Shown: positions 27,001 through 37,226, numbered from the stretch's first letter. The stretch is DNA of 64,000 nt from Leptospira_A soteropolitanensis (GCF_026151335.1 NZ_JAMQPP010000008.1), one strand, 5' to 3'. Program-made: numbers and translations. The notes: generated by a model not told the origin, from the sequence alone.

Positions 27001-30000
27001 AAACGGCATCAAGTGGGAAACCAGTCCCTTGCGAAACTGCCATAGAAATTGCATTTTGAACCAACATCTGTTCATTTTCTTTAATTTCTTGGATACGATT
27101 TCCAGTCCCTGCAATTTGTTTGTTTGTTTTATCATACTGTCTCTCTCCCACGATGGTTTTATAAGCTGCCATCGAAGGAGCCTGCATCAAATTGAGAGCC
27201 ATAGTTGACATACCAAGTGTTCCGACATCCATAACCTTTACGGTCGCGGCCCATGTTTTTGAAATCATCGATTCGAAAGCTTGGATGGGATTTTTGATTG
27301 AAATATATTGATCGCGCGACTGAATTTTTTTGGCAGAAATTCTACCACGCATAAAATCAATCAGCATTGAGGCTGTTTGTATATCTGACTCACTACCACC
27401 TGTAGCTGTGACCCAAGCCTTCGCCAATTCACCGTTAATTGTCGATTCCAATTTTCCCTTTAAGGAGGCTTTTACGCCTGCAGCACCTCCCGTTAAATAA
27501 GCAATGGCCAATTCTTGAAAAATTGAATCTGCATTTTCCTGTGATTCCTTTCTTTCTAAATACAATGCTTTATTTCGATTATCTTTCTCTTGGATCGAAA
27601 CTAAATTCGAATTGATAAATTGTTTATCTTTTTGCAGAGAATTTGTTAAAAAGGAATCAGCGATATCTGATTTCTTTTGGTATAACGATGCCCAATCTTC
27701 TTCATCCCAGATCTTAAAAAAATCATCTGTTTTGGCTAACTGTATTTTCCCTATCGAACTCAACTGAACATGGCGAACGTCTTCCATTTTTCCAGCATTG
27801 TATTGCCCGTCAGAATTTTTTCCAGCAAGCAAACCATTATGTATTTCTTTTTTTAAAGTAAGGACTCCATTCCTTGTATCAACTACAGTATCGTATTCTT
27901 TTTTCAATAATGACTGACAGCGAGTCTCTTCTGGATCTTCATAACAGGAACCGAATCGTGTTTGTTCCTCTTTTGAAAGTTGTGTTACATCATAACTTCC
28001 AAGTAAAATTTTCTCTTCTTTGGAAAGTTCTCTTCCGCCTAAAGAATCCCAGCGAATTTCATAGGCCATTTGATTAATAAGCTTGTTTTGTTCTGACTTC
28101 TTTAATTCTTCTAAATCATGATTCATCTGAAGAACTGATGCATATTGACCTACACCGACAATACTTCTTTGTAATTCATGAATGAGACTACTATTACCAA
28201 TTGTTATGTTTTCTGTTGAACCATCAAATATACTTAAGTTTTTAAATTCAGAAAGTTTTTCGTTATAAAACGGATTCCACTTGTTAGAAGGGGACCAAGA
28301 GGAAATGTTGGGTGAAGAGCTCTCAACGCCTTCGCCATTTTTATATAAATCTGTCCAAGATCTAAGTCCGTTTCGTTTCTCCTCATCAAGACGCTGTAAC
28401 CAATCTTCCTTAGAACGTTCCAAATCCATTCTATTGGTTTCCAGTTTTGCCTTAGCATCAGCGATTAAATCTTCTCGATTATCTTTCCAATTTTCATAAA
28501 AATCCGAATATTCTTTTACTTTCGTTTCCCAATGGGAAACTGCAGGAAGCAATGTATTCTGAAAATGATCTCTCTGTCCACCTAACTGAGAATAGTTACT
28601 ATTCCAGTATAAAGATGTTTGGTAAGAATTATCATCATACATTTCATAAAGAACGGAGTAACCGATGGCACCCATCTGAAGCTCTACCCTTTTTTGGTCT
28701 GACATTGAAAAATCTCTTTGCGCTATCCAAATCCCATACTTGTCCCTTCCATCTAACAATAAATTTCCGGTTGTATGATGGGCTTTGTCAAAAGGAACGT
28801 AAAAACCGCCGAAATTTTCGTTATTAATAAAATTATAAGCATCGGTATACAAATTTGCTGCAATGATAGATTGGACACTTCTACCATCACCTAATCTTCC
28901 ATTGATAAGAGAGGTCAAACTTTGATAATTAGAATTGTGGATTGATTGAAATATTGCTCTTAATTCTGGATCATAAACACGACCAAAATTTCCGATTTCG
29001 CCGGGCCCACCAGCCAACCAATTTTCATAACGCTTGTCTGAAGAAAGTTGCCAAAATGATTGATGCCTTAGATTCCATTGTGCACTTCCCAAATCAAACT
29101 TTGATTTGGTTTGATCCAAGTTGATTTGAAAACCGGTTTGGTATGTATAAATTTGATCCTCAAACCGCAAGTATTCCGAAAATGCCTTATTCGACTCATC
29201 AGATAAAAAATCTCTGATTTTTGTGGAAATTAGAGTTAGGATAGAATCTGGATCAATTCCTGGACCATTTAATTCTAGAGAAAGATCTCCAATAAACTTC
29301 GAAAATAACTTCCCAGCTTCGTTAAAACTTCCATCAAAATTTTTATACTGGCATCCAGTATTTACCGAACACTCTGAATCTAAACCCAGCTGTAATTGAG
29401 AAATCATTTCCCTTAACGCAGTTTTAATTGTTTCTTTATAAGAATTAATGGCACTTAAGTTATCTGAAAAACGATTTTCCGTATCTGCTAAAGATTGAAT
29501 GTACGCCTGATAGTCATTTTCCAATTCTGTAAAGGAATTGGAAAATGCATCCAAACCGACTTGTCTTGTTTGATTCCACTGAAATTCCCATTCTTTGGCT
29601 GATTCTAAAATTCTATTTCTATTTTCAGTGGTTTTTAGTTCTTCTTTCGTGTACTCTTCATACATTGATACCTGGCCAATTCTTTGGAAGTATAAAGAAT
29701 CCACTTTACCCGTTTCTAATTTATGTAAAAAAGAGTTACGATTATCGAAATAATCATCAATCAACTCCCTTTCCCATGCGGAATAGAGGACTGTCACTTC
29801 AGAAAATAATGACTTCCTTCTTTCATCCAAATATCCTTCATTTGCGATAAAAGCATCTGATCCATCCTCTAAAGCTAACATTTGTTCTACCATTATCTCA
29901 GCGGATTCTTTCCACTGACTGATTGATTGGTATAAAACCTCTTCCACTTTATAATCCCATTCTTCCAAAGAATTTGAAAAATAAACTCCCCCATAAAATT

Positions 30001-30157
30001 CAGAATAATCCGAAGATTGGTAAACAGGTGGGTTCCAAGTTTCAGAAAGAGACTGGGCGTAAATCGTGAACGTAAAAAGAGCAGAAATTAAAATATATAA
30101 GGATATGATAAATAAATTTCGAAAAGAAAAAAGTTGAGAAAACATAGAGAACCTCAA
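24041..30157 (-). CDS. Giant exported protein with C-terminal M23 (LytM)-like domain
   Basis: A 2038-residue protein with a Sec signal peptide (FIISLYILISALFTFTIYAQ). Residues of about 40-900 are charged and helical, with many Trp and coiled-coil-like segments. About 900-1450 are Ala/Gly-rich with hydrophobic patches (AVNAVSIAITLGASGALAG). Next come repetitive Gly/Ser/Asn beta-type strands (SIGYTDPNSKLGITSSIDK) and an acidic linker (EEEGDDAGDEDSNEEND). The last 130 residues resemble an M23 peptidase: Asp1913 in NAGND, VVHLT, GATPKKIGDTSGPHLHMH with the HxH at 2010-2014. The expected first zinc-ligand His is Asn. It resembles the large Leptospira-specific proteins of the TIGR04388 type. Start is supported by GAGG 6 nt upstream. 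It lies 12 nt after the RND genes. Confidence 0.85.
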   Translation of the reverse strand: MRFSMFSQLFSFRNLFIISLYILISALFTFTIYAQSLSETWNPPVYQSSDYSEFYGGVYFSNSLEEWDYKVEEVLYQSISQWKESAEIMVEQMLALEDGSDAFIANEGYLDERRKSLFSEVTVLYSAWERELIDDYFDNRNSFLHKLETGKVDSLYFQRIGQVSMYEEYTKEELKTTENRNRILESAKEWEFQWNQTRQVGLDAFSNSFTELENDYQAYIQSLADTENRFSDNLSAINSYKETIKTALREMISQLQLGLDSECSVNTGCQYKNFDGSFNEAGKLFSKFIGDLSLELNGPGIDPDSILTLISTKIRDFLSDESNKAFSEYLRFEDQIYTYQTGFQINLDQTKSKFDLGSAQWNLRHQSFWQLSSDKRYENWLAGGPGEIGNFGRVYDPELRAIFQSIHNSNYQSLTSLINGRLGDGRSVQSIIAANLYTDAYNFINNENFGGFYVPFDKAHHTTGNLLLDGRDKYGIWIAQRDFSMSDQKRVELQMGAIGYSVLYEMYDDNSYQTSLYWNSNYSQLGGQRDHFQNTLLPAVSHWETKVKEYSDFYENWKDNREDLIADAKAKLETNRMDLERSKEDWLQRLDEEKRNGLRSWTDLYKNGEGVESSSPNISSWSPSNKWNPFYNEKLSEFKNLSIFDGSTENITIGNSSLIHELQRSIVGVGQYASVLQMNHDLEELKKSEQNKLINQMAYEIRWDSLGGRELSKEEKILLGSYDVTQLSKEEQTRFGSCYEDPEETRCQSLLKKEYDTVVDTRNGVLTLKKEIHNGLLAGKNSDGQYNAGKMEDVRHVQLSSIGKIQLAKTDDFFKIWDEEDWASLYQKKSDIADSFLTNSLQKDKQFINSNLVSIQEKDNRNKALYLERKESQENADSIFQELAIAYLTGGAAGVKASLKGKLESTINGELAKAWVTATGGSESDIQTASMLIDFMRGRISAKKIQSRDQYISIKNPIQAFESMISKTWAATVKVMDVGTLGMSTMALNLMQAPSMAAYKTIVGERQYDKTNKQIAGTGNRIQEIKENEQMLVQNAISMAVSQGTGFPLDAVSKMLGDKWNQIKAKKANNDMGKNPFLDLGSQVVGAIGGIAKTAVVAFGMPEDEILSVMEDTNRIINAGNINQNSSSSASFGYSLQALGMQASWTQHKSAYLDLRDSKAVVEDLGKKALSKEIAKSLGMDESAVGQIVNSNYSAYQKQKADKKARSKAVRQTAVNAVSIAITLGASGALAGVNSVLSNIGKVVSGITNGLLPATAQVGQVVASTFVQTIAGSHEGPKGAIAGFANGAIGGITQGIGKIQSGFFKGMVPGLGVTYSDKTGWGGSIGIGNALSNVSVSFSERGDTSLQASKSLPGGVQLTTDVTTNGAANIGFNYNPTGEGPRKDWNFSLMYDLNGSGLSGSIGYTDPNSKLGITSSIDKEGFSTSSELQGVTLGTNSKNGFEMQEMNFAEQNINASQDESDIDKSPADKDAPEQEGDFLRDFSDAGLALAGLLAGGAAAAAKLFSGAPLPNSSQGAASAGESLVLERDRRREEEGDDAGDEDSNEENDIITQFNQELSEVNQIIRNLNDDLSDYSLADGSAEKSKNDIMAEGDFSGLTPAQDFSRKSYLVSTLSEMFKGGKVNAQYFADNFGILSKSLDPATLTKFQTLVENSYQRVKDDSGRLVFSHDQVSIFNQQTSVVINGKLFVREPGTDYFTSDAKFPDGKDHKIKFTQEGKIKEVTTDLRTGQTKSTIWDTKGQEIRKDLGKSNQEEFNSFQDKDERWNKVKEVYVLGNFATAEKMINSSALSADDKKKMIAELKSYKKEWNDMGSTKQEALHQSYLLKKYDLPVLQTISTNGKAGDEPVANGGFYKTTVNIVDGSRIAPYPDQAESMKDFRYKLHYEPSEKNGFVADSNAGKYKVDLNSDYNAGNDMMWYGPNTQFKVLDVKIEGGSGDGFNNAGAAHGTNIRLALLDKNGNTTSVVDVVHLTAINNQLIEALQSTDPNKKILPAGTFLGATPKKIGDTSGPHLHMHSYGPNGNDQMERKDFYDHWVGDKK

Positions 30158-30169
30158 CTCTCTAAGGTA

Positions 30170-32848
30170 TCAAAAAGAAGTGTTGGTTTTAAAAAACCTC
30201 CCAATAATAAATATTTTATCTTGAATCACAAAAAAAATAAGAAGAAGGGACAATCCCTCAAAAAAGAATTTCCCACCTTCTCCTGGGAATAAATAGGAGA
30301 TTAAAACTAAAAAGATGAGAGGAATTATCTTTCCTAAACGAAACAAAAAGTCCTTTGTCCAAAAAAGAAAAACAGCAAGTGCAATAGACAGAGTTCCAAA
30401 TAATAAATATTCATCACTGAAAAGCGACGTCTGCATTTTCCAAAGGAGTAAAAAAAGATTTATCATCAAAAACCAATGTATTTTAGATTTTTTACGAAAT
30501 AGAAACACAAAGATCCAAAGAAATAAAAATATGGGACGATAATTCATTTCCGAATTCTTCTGCGGTAAAATTTCAGTGAGTCTGACAGGTCCAATACTTA
30601 AGAGTTGATTGATTCTGGATTTTAGTTCATCCCACTGAATATTATTACCTTTAATTAAAAGTTCCAAACTTGTATCACCATTTTTATGGTAAATTCGACC
30701 TGGAGTTTTAATTTCGTGATAACGAGAAAAGGATTTATCAAACAAAGTAATACCCGTAGGTAATTTGATTCCTTTTTCTTTATATCGGTCCAAATCTTTA
30801 CTTTGTTCTACAGTGAAACGAATGTCCGTTAACCTTTCATTAATTAACATCCTACCAACAATCGCCGATTGCAAATCTAAAGATCTTTCCCTTACTGCAT
30901 CAGCAACACCATATCTCAATAAATTTCTAAACATAGCAGGAGCCATTAATTCAAGCCCTTCGACAGAAGGCTGAAAACACAAAACCACTTCAGAAATTCC
31001 ATCGAAATTACGTAACCAGGGAACCAGAGGGAGAATATAATTTTCTAACACTTGCGTATCTGCATTTGAAAATCGAATGATATAACCTGCGCTAACCTCA
31101 GACGCACTCAAAGTATGAAAATACCCAGATTCGGTAGGTAAATCATTCAATCCTTTTTCAAGTCCATTCTCGTTCAAACGATAATAAAAATCAGCATTCG
31201 ATGGATTCTGCTTCACCACTAATAAATCAGTAATTTGTCTTTTTAATAATGTATCTTCTACTTGTTTGGTGATGCGAAGAGATTCCTGCTCAGGGATTGA
31301 TGTTGGAAATTCCAATTTTGCCATTTGTATGGATCCATCGGGAATTCTTAGTGGATGCAATGAAACACTAGAATGGATTGCAAAGACAAAACCGATAAAA
31401 AGGAAAATAGATACTAAAAATATTTGAAATAATGATCTGGGAGCATTCGATCCTTTCCAATATTTCCGAAAAAAAGAAATATTCAAATCTAAGACAAACA
31501 AAGGAAACTTAGGGCAATGGATTCTAATAAAAGGATTATAAAGTATTTTTAAGAATGAAATGAATATAAAAAAGAAAACATTTGATAATAAAATAAAACC
31601 AAAAATTTTTGGAATCCAGTCCAGGTAAATAAATAGAATAAAAATAAAAAAGGAATAAATCGACTGTTTGGCCCAAGGCCCCAACCTTTTTAACGAAAAA
31701 ATGGCAAATAAATATTTCCATAAAATAAATAAAAAAAGAAAAACTTTGCCAATAGGAATAACCAAGAGTACACATATACCAAGAAAAACAAGAAGGGATG
31801 TATAATAAGCGCAGAAATATATGGGAAGTTTTGTACCTTCCAATCCAAGATAAGAAGCAAAAATAACCAAAAGAAAATCCACCGAAAAGAAAATGATGAA
31901 AAACCGGAACCAATCATTCATTAAATCCTGATGACTAGAATATAACAAAATCCAATCATTATATTTATTTAATAAAGTTTTCAACTCCGAGGTGAGACCA
32001 TACAGCGCAATATTGTTCTCAGCTTTCAAAATCATTGTCTCTGAGCTAAGACCATTAATCCTTGTTCCGTGCCGTAGTTCTCTCTCTTCTAAAGTAACTT
32101 TTCCCAAAGTAGAAAACTTCAATCCTTCTCCCAATCGAAATGGAATTTCCAATTTAGAAAATGACTCAGGCAGAATAGGAAAATCTTTTTGAAACCAAAT
32201 ATGATTCAAAGGATCAAAACCAAAACCCCAATGGTAATTTCGAATCGTAGTAAAAATTTCTGATAAAGAAGGGGAATCTTTTGCATGGATCCAATTAGAA
32301 TGAACTTGCACTACCATCTCAGTTTCTTTATGCGAATAGTGGATAAGCGATTCTAATCCAGAAATATTACGTATTTTTTGTTCCAATTCCTTTCTGTTTT
32401 TTTCAGGCCCCTCCTTAATTTTTTGCAAAATAATTATATAATCACCCTCTAATTTACCAAGTTTAATTTTTGGGAAAAGAGAATCCTCCGGAAACCTCTG
32501 TCTTTGTAATAGATATTCATTTCGGATTGTCTGAATTAAACTTTGTTTCTCAAATCCTCCTTCTAATTCTAAGTGAATCAGAGAACTACCTACTTCCGAA
32601 ATAGATTCGATTTTTTTATATCCTGAAACCGATTTTAAAATTTGTTCCCACGGTTTTGTTATATTTTCCTCTATTTGCAGGGCTGTTTTATTGGGCCAAA
32701 GAGTCGTAATTTGTAAGGTTTCGTTATTAGAAACAGGCACTTCTTCAGCAAATACAAGTCTATCGATAGAAAAAATGGAAAGTAACAGAAAAAATAATAC
32801 AATAGCCAAAAGCCGGAATCGGAAAAATCGAATCCAATTTCGGTTCAT
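30170..32848 (-). CDS. Degenerate RND-family transporter subunit
   Basis: An 892-residue RND-like protein, shorter than typical (about 1000-1050). After an N-terminal membrane segment comes a porter-type region: ITTLWPNKTALQIEENITKPWEQIL and SVSGYKKIESISEVGSS resemble the opening of RND PN1 domains, and LPTGITLFDKSF near 680 resembles PC2. The membrane block at about 310-440 is built of Phe/Leu/Lys-rich helices, and I find no acidic residue where TM4 carries the proton-relay Asp. The second membrane block likewise lacks a TM10 charge. It is coupled by a 4-nt overlap to a more normal RND subunit, so it may be an inactive partner in a hetero-oligomer. Confidence 0.8.
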   Translation of the reverse strand: MNRNWIRFFRFRLLAIVLFFLLLSIFSIDRLVFAEEVPVSNNETLQITTLWPNKTALQIEENITKPWEQILKSVSGYKKIESISEVGSSLIHLELEGGFEKQSLIQTIRNEYLLQRQRFPEDSLFPKIKLGKLEGDYIIILQKIKEGPEKNRKELEQKIRNISGLESLIHYSHKETEMVVQVHSNWIHAKDSPSLSEIFTTIRNYHWGFGFDPLNHIWFQKDFPILPESFSKLEIPFRLGEGLKFSTLGKVTLEERELRHGTRINGLSSETMILKAENNIALYGLTSELKTLLNKYNDWILLYSSHQDLMNDWFRFFIIFFSVDFLLVIFASYLGLEGTKLPIYFCAYYTSLLVFLGICVLLVIPIGKVFLFLFILWKYLFAIFSLKRLGPWAKQSIYSFFIFILFIYLDWIPKIFGFILLSNVFFFIFISFLKILYNPFIRIHCPKFPLFVLDLNISFFRKYWKGSNAPRSLFQIFLVSIFLFIGFVFAIHSSVSLHPLRIPDGSIQMAKLEFPTSIPEQESLRITKQVEDTLLKRQITDLLVVKQNPSNADFYYRLNENGLEKGLNDLPTESGYFHTLSASEVSAGYIIRFSNADTQVLENYILPLVPWLRNFDGISEVVLCFQPSVEGLELMAPAMFRNLLRYGVADAVRERSLDLQSAIVGRMLINERLTDIRFTVEQSKDLDRYKEKGIKLPTGITLFDKSFSRYHEIKTPGRIYHKNGDTSLELLIKGNNIQWDELKSRINQLLSIGPVRLTEILPQKNSEMNYRPIFLFLWIFVFLFRKKSKIHWFLMINLFLLLWKMQTSLFSDEYLLFGTLSIALAVFLFWTKDFLFRLGKIIPLIFLVLISYLFPGEGGKFFFEGLSLLLIFFVIQDKIFIIGRFFKTNTSF

Positions 32849-35826
32849 ATATTTTTTTCCATATACTTTTGAAATAAAACTGGATAGATATAAAAAACAA
32901 AGAAAACAGAAATCGGTATGCCAACAAACATTGTCAATGCGATTGTTTGGGAAAATTCAGAACCTGGAACACCAAATAAAATCACTGGCAAAATTCCCAT
33001 TAAAGTTGTCCCGGAATTCAGACCTATCGGCAAAATCAACCAACGAAAAGAATCTTCTATTTTCTTCTCATTTGGATCTTCTTTTTGAAATTCCATCCAT
33101 TTCTCACCAAACAAAGAAATACTATCTATAGACAAACCCAATAAAATAATTAAACCTATATAATGGCCTAAATGAAATTCCCGAAAGAGAATGAAAATAG
33201 AAGCAACTGTTACCGCCAGATACAATAAAGATATTCCCAGATAAAAACAAGGAATTAAGAATGATTCGTAAATTCCGACGAGAGTTAGATAGATATATAC
33301 AAACGAAAGGAGAAATAAAAGTATAAGAATTAAATAAAACCTACGAATTTCTTTTTTAGCTGATTCAAACACCACAGACAAACCGCCCTCTTTCTTAAAA
33401 AGGTTTGAATCAATGCCCAACGATTCTCCTACCCATTCATTATAAAATAAACCTGATTCCCGATGATATTCAGTGTAACTATCCTTTTTTTTTGAAGTAA
33501 AAAGAGATCCGATAAAAGTGGATTCGTAAGTTTTTGTTTTGAAACGAATGTTTTTGGAATCTGGAATCCCAACAAAATCGAAATTCGAAGAATCTATCCC
33601 TATATACAAATCTCTTTTATTTGCTTCTCCAATGGTTCCCAAGAACAATTGATTTCCCTTATATAGAACTCTCTGCATTAAGTCGTCTTCGTTAAGAATC
33701 AACTCAGGAATTGGGATTTGATTACGATACCACTCTTCCATTATGATTTGTTTTGGGGAAAAATTCAAACTTCCAGCAAATCCAAGTTCCCTTGCAATGC
33801 CATTAAATTGATTCGTAACCTTTAGTAATTCATGAGCAGATTCATGTAAAAAAATAATAGAATCCTTCGGAAGAAATGGCAAAGCAATGGCCACTTGAGA
33901 TTCGATTGGCTCCAATTTCCAATCCCATTTTTTAGTTGAAAGTAGTTCAGAAAGGATTGATTCCAATTCTTTTTGTTTTTTCAATCCAAGCAGTTTCCAT
34001 TCAATAGGAATCGCTTGATTTGGATTTTGTTTTTTTGGATCGAATCCTTCCCTGGGAACCACGAGACTAGGATGGTTTGGATTTATTTTTTGAATCTCAG
34101 TTTGTAATTCATGAACAACACTTAATTCTTCTGTCAATGAAAGTGTGGTTTTGGGTGCCAATAGCAATGAGAAACCAATATTCGGTTGTTTCGGAAATAC
34201 CTGCCAATGGAAACCAAAACCGATGGAAGAAACTAAAGCCAGAATACATATAACCAGAGTTATCTTGTTTTTATTTAAACCTTCCCATATTTTATAAGAT
34301 TTTTCATATTTTAAAAATAACAGACTCTCGAATGTAAGATTAAGATCGGCACCTTTTAATGATTCAGCAAAGGAGATAATGACTAATGGAACAATCCATA
34401 AAGAAGAAATAAAAGAACAAAATACTAACAATGCAATACAAATCCCGGAGTCATAAAAGAAACTATTCCACTCCAGTGGAAATACCAAAAGAGGAATAAA
34501 AACAACAATCGTTGTTAACGAAGAAGAAAATAATGATATAAGAACCGACCGAATACCCTTTGTGACGGAATTCAGAATTATATTATTTTCTAATTTTTTA
34601 CGAATCGAGAAAACGACCAAGTTACTTGCATCAAATAACATACCTATTCCAACAGAAATACCACCTAAACTAAGTAAATTGATTGAAATAGAAAAAAACA
34701 AAACCAAATGGAAAAAGAGTAAAAGCGAGAATACTACTGAAGTTAATAAAATAAAGGCCGGAACCCAACTCCGATAGAGTAGATAAGAAAACAAAAAAGC
34801 AAATAACAAACTCCACACTAAATTAATTACAAACTGTTTTAACTGAATACGTAACTCATTGGATGCGTCAAAAAATATAAATGGGGAGAGAGTTAAATCT
34901 AAATTTTGTAATTTCTTCCGAACCTCCGAAGATATTTTTAAAGGATTCGCTGTTGGATCCGTAAAGAGTGCTAAGTAAACAGAACTTCTTCCATCAAGTC
35001 GAGTGAGTTTTTCATTTGGCAATTCTGAATCAAATATAGTTGCTAATTGCCCAAGATTTACGGAATAACCATCTCTTAAATCAATGGGAAATTCGAAAAG
35101 GTCTTCATGATTCTTTACTTGGGATGCGAACTTTAACTCTGTATCCTTTGTATATCCCTCTATTTTACCAAGAGATCCTCCGCGTATTGCCGCGTGTATC
35201 TGTGATTCCAAATCACGAACAGTAATGGGAAATACATCCAAAACATGAGATTTTAAGGAAATAAATGATGAATGTTTTGGCTCTCCTTTTATGCGGACTT
35301 CGGTGACACCAGAGATTCTTTCCAATTGAAACACCAACTGTTGCAAAGAAAAATTAAAACTATCTGATTCTTTTCGATCTCCTTTCGGAATCAATATTTC
35401 TATAAATGGTCTCTCTTTCATCTCTCCTTGTAACAACCGCGGTGCCCGAGCACCTAGCGGGAGTCTATCTTTCATTTCTAAAATTGTTTGATACAACTGA
35501 TCTTTAAACTCAAGATTTGAGGCTCCAAACTCTAAATCTATTTGAACGACTGACTTTCCATGTTCTGAATCGGTTCTGATTCGTTTGACAGATTTTACAG
35601 AAGAAACCATTTCAGAAATAGGAACACTCACGGAAAGATCAGTGTCTTCTGCCGAATGATGCGGATAATCTGTTACCACATAATAACGCATTGGCGTTAA
35701 TTTAGGTAATAACCAAATCTCCAACTCAGGAAGTCTAAAAATTACACCCAAGAAAAAACAAAAGAACAAAACCCAATACAAACGTTTGTGTTTAAACAGG
35801 GAAAAAACGTAATTTTCAAGTTTCAT
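32845..35826 (-). CDS. RND-family efflux/export permease (HME-like)
   Basis: A 993-residue inner-membrane RND permease, the energy-coupled component of a tripartite exporter. Periplasmic PN domains follow TM1 (ISGVTEVRIKGEP near 171-183, LGQLATIF near 258-265). The first membrane bundle contains LLSLGGISVGIGMLFDASNLVVF with Asp399 at the proton-relay position, a single-Asp arrangement like CusA-type pumps. The second bundle has LIILLGLSIDSISLFGEKW, again with an acidic residue in the membrane, and GTTLMGILPVILFG. ATGA overlaps join it to the adaptor upstream and to the degenerate RND subunit downstream. Substrate is unknown; the operon suggests a protein or envelope component rather than a drug. 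Confidence 0.9.
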   Translation of the reverse strand: MKLENYVFSLFKHKRLYWVLFFCFFLGVIFRLPELEIWLLPKLTPMRYYVVTDYPHHSAEDTDLSVSVPISEMVSSVKSVKRIRTDSEHGKSVVQIDLEFGASNLEFKDQLYQTILEMKDRLPLGARAPRLLQGEMKERPFIEILIPKGDRKESDSFNFSLQQLVFQLERISGVTEVRIKGEPKHSSFISLKSHVLDVFPITVRDLESQIHAAIRGGSLGKIEGYTKDTELKFASQVKNHEDLFEFPIDLRDGYSVNLGQLATIFDSELPNEKLTRLDGRSSVYLALFTDPTANPLKISSEVRKKLQNLDLTLSPFIFFDASNELRIQLKQFVINLVWSLLFAFLFSYLLYRSWVPAFILLTSVVFSLLLFFHLVLFFSISINLLSLGGISVGIGMLFDASNLVVFSIRKKLENNIILNSVTKGIRSVLISLFSSSLTTIVVFIPLLVFPLEWNSFFYDSGICIALLVFCSFISSLWIVPLVIISFAESLKGADLNLTFESLLFLKYEKSYKIWEGLNKNKITLVICILALVSSIGFGFHWQVFPKQPNIGFSLLLAPKTTLSLTEELSVVHELQTEIQKINPNHPSLVVPREGFDPKKQNPNQAIPIEWKLLGLKKQKELESILSELLSTKKWDWKLEPIESQVAIALPFLPKDSIIFLHESAHELLKVTNQFNGIARELGFAGSLNFSPKQIIMEEWYRNQIPIPELILNEDDLMQRVLYKGNQLFLGTIGEANKRDLYIGIDSSNFDFVGIPDSKNIRFKTKTYESTFIGSLFTSKKKDSYTEYHRESGLFYNEWVGESLGIDSNLFKKEGGLSVVFESAKKEIRRFYLILILLFLLSFVYIYLTLVGIYESFLIPCFYLGISLLYLAVTVASIFILFREFHLGHYIGLIILLGLSIDSISLFGEKWMEFQKEDPNEKKIEDSFRWLILPIGLNSGTTLMGILPVILFGVPGSEFSQTIALTMFVGIPISVFFVFYIYPVLFQKYMEKNI

Positions 35827-37226
35827 AAAGCTAAACTAGTTTCAACTTCGTCTTCTGAGGAAAGACCAGATAGAATTTCTAGTTCGTTTAATAAATATGG
35901 TTTAAATTGAATGTATCGTTTGGTTATCTCGCCTTCTTTTCCCTTTGCATTCACATAAAAACCACTGGTTTCATTGCCATGAAGCGAAGATAAAGGGATT
36001 ATAACTTTTTCTATAGTGTCAGGAAGTTTAACTTGAACCAAACCAAACATTCCAGGCAAAATATCATTGTTTTTTATCTCCAATTTAACTTTGATTCCAA
36101 TACTATGCGATCTTGGATCCAAAAAACCTCCTACTTGGTCCAACTTACCTCTGATAGCTGGCAATTGATCCAAGGAAGGAAGAAAGAGAATTTCCTTACC
36201 GGGTGTGAAATAAGATAGATCTGATTCTCCAATTTGGAATCCCGCTGATAACTCGCCTTTCTCCATCAAAAGCATCACTGGAGATTGGGTAGTTAATTCC
36301 CCTTCTTTGATTTGTATTTTTAAAATTTTTCCTGATTTAGGAGCTCTCAGTTTTGTTTCAGATAATAATTGTTCGTTCGATTTAATCTGATTTTTGATGA
36401 TTTTAAGATGTGACTGAGCTAATTCATATTCTGATTTTTCGAGCGAAGTATTCTTTTTTCTCCAAATTTTTAACCTTTCTTCAAAACCAAGATCCTCGGT
36501 ATCTAATTCTAAATTCATTCCTGACAATAAGTTTTCCCGATCCCGAATTAAGTTTTTATATTGGGTTTCTTTAGACTGTTCCTCCTGTTTTAGTTTTTCA
36601 ATCTCTGATAAAGAAACAAAACCTTGTTTCCAAAGTATGATCTTTTTTTCTTTAAGATCTTTACTTATATTCCATTCCTTTTCCGCCAACTCAATCCATT
36701 CTGTTTTTTTATCAATTTCTCGGAGTTTTACATCAACCTGTTTCTCTGCAAGTTTCCATTTCTCCAAGGCAATGGCCGCATTTGATTCAGAAACTTGTGC
36801 GGATAAACGAAGCCTTTCGGATTCCAATCGCAACAATTCATCATCGATTTCCAATAAAATTTGTCCTTCTTTAACAATACTACCTTCCTCAACATATATT
36901 TTTCGAATTCGACCACTTTGTTTATTGTGTAACTGAATTTCTTTTGTGGGCTCCACGACAGCCGGGAATTCTATTACCTTATTTTCTTCCAATATACGAG
37001 GTTTTTGAAACACCAAACTTTGTTTTGGTGGTTCCGTTGCGGAAACTTCATTCAGAACTTCCCAATAGTTAGGAAAATAAAATAATTTTGCAAGTAACGG
37101 AAATCGATTCCTGGTATACAATGTAGAAAAAAGGGTATATAATACTGACGAAATTACGTAAAAAATTCCGATTACAAGGAGATTCTGAATCCATTTTTTC
37201 CATCCAACCATTATATTTAATTTCAT
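35823..37226 (-). CDS. RND periplasmic adaptor (HlyD/MFP family)
   Basis: Membrane fusion protein linking the RND permease to the outer-membrane channel. The frame is open from 37259, but the ATG at 37226 forms an ATGA overlap with the upstream stop and is preferred (467 residues). After one membrane helix, the first lipoyl half (QSGRIRKIYVEEGSIVKEGQILLEI), a long alpha-hairpin of about 170 residues rich in Glu/Lys, and the second lipoyl half (LRAPKSGKILKIQIKEGELT) are clear. The beta-barrel and membrane-proximal domains follow (DILPGMFGLVQVKLP). The unusually long hairpin fits a deep periplasmic channel that meets a TolC-like protein, also encoded in this operon. Confidence 0.92.
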   Translation of the reverse strand: MKLNIMVGWKKWIQNLLVIGIFYVISSVLYTLFSTLYTRNRFPLLAKLFYFPNYWEVLNEVSATEPPKQSLVFQKPRILEENKVIEFPAVVEPTKEIQLHNKQSGRIRKIYVEEGSIVKEGQILLEIDDELLRLESERLRLSAQVSESNAAIALEKWKLAEKQVDVKLREIDKKTEWIELAEKEWNISKDLKEKKIILWKQGFVSLSEIEKLKQEEQSKETQYKNLIRDRENLLSGMNLELDTEDLGFEERLKIWRKKNTSLEKSEYELAQSHLKIIKNQIKSNEQLLSETKLRAPKSGKILKIQIKEGELTTQSPVMLLMEKGELSAGFQIGESDLSYFTPGKEILFLPSLDQLPAIRGKLDQVGGFLDPRSHSIGIKVKLEIKNNDILPGMFGLVQVKLPDTIEKVIIPLSSLHGNETSGFYVNAKGKEGEITKRYIQFKPYLLNELEILSGLSSEDEVETSLAL

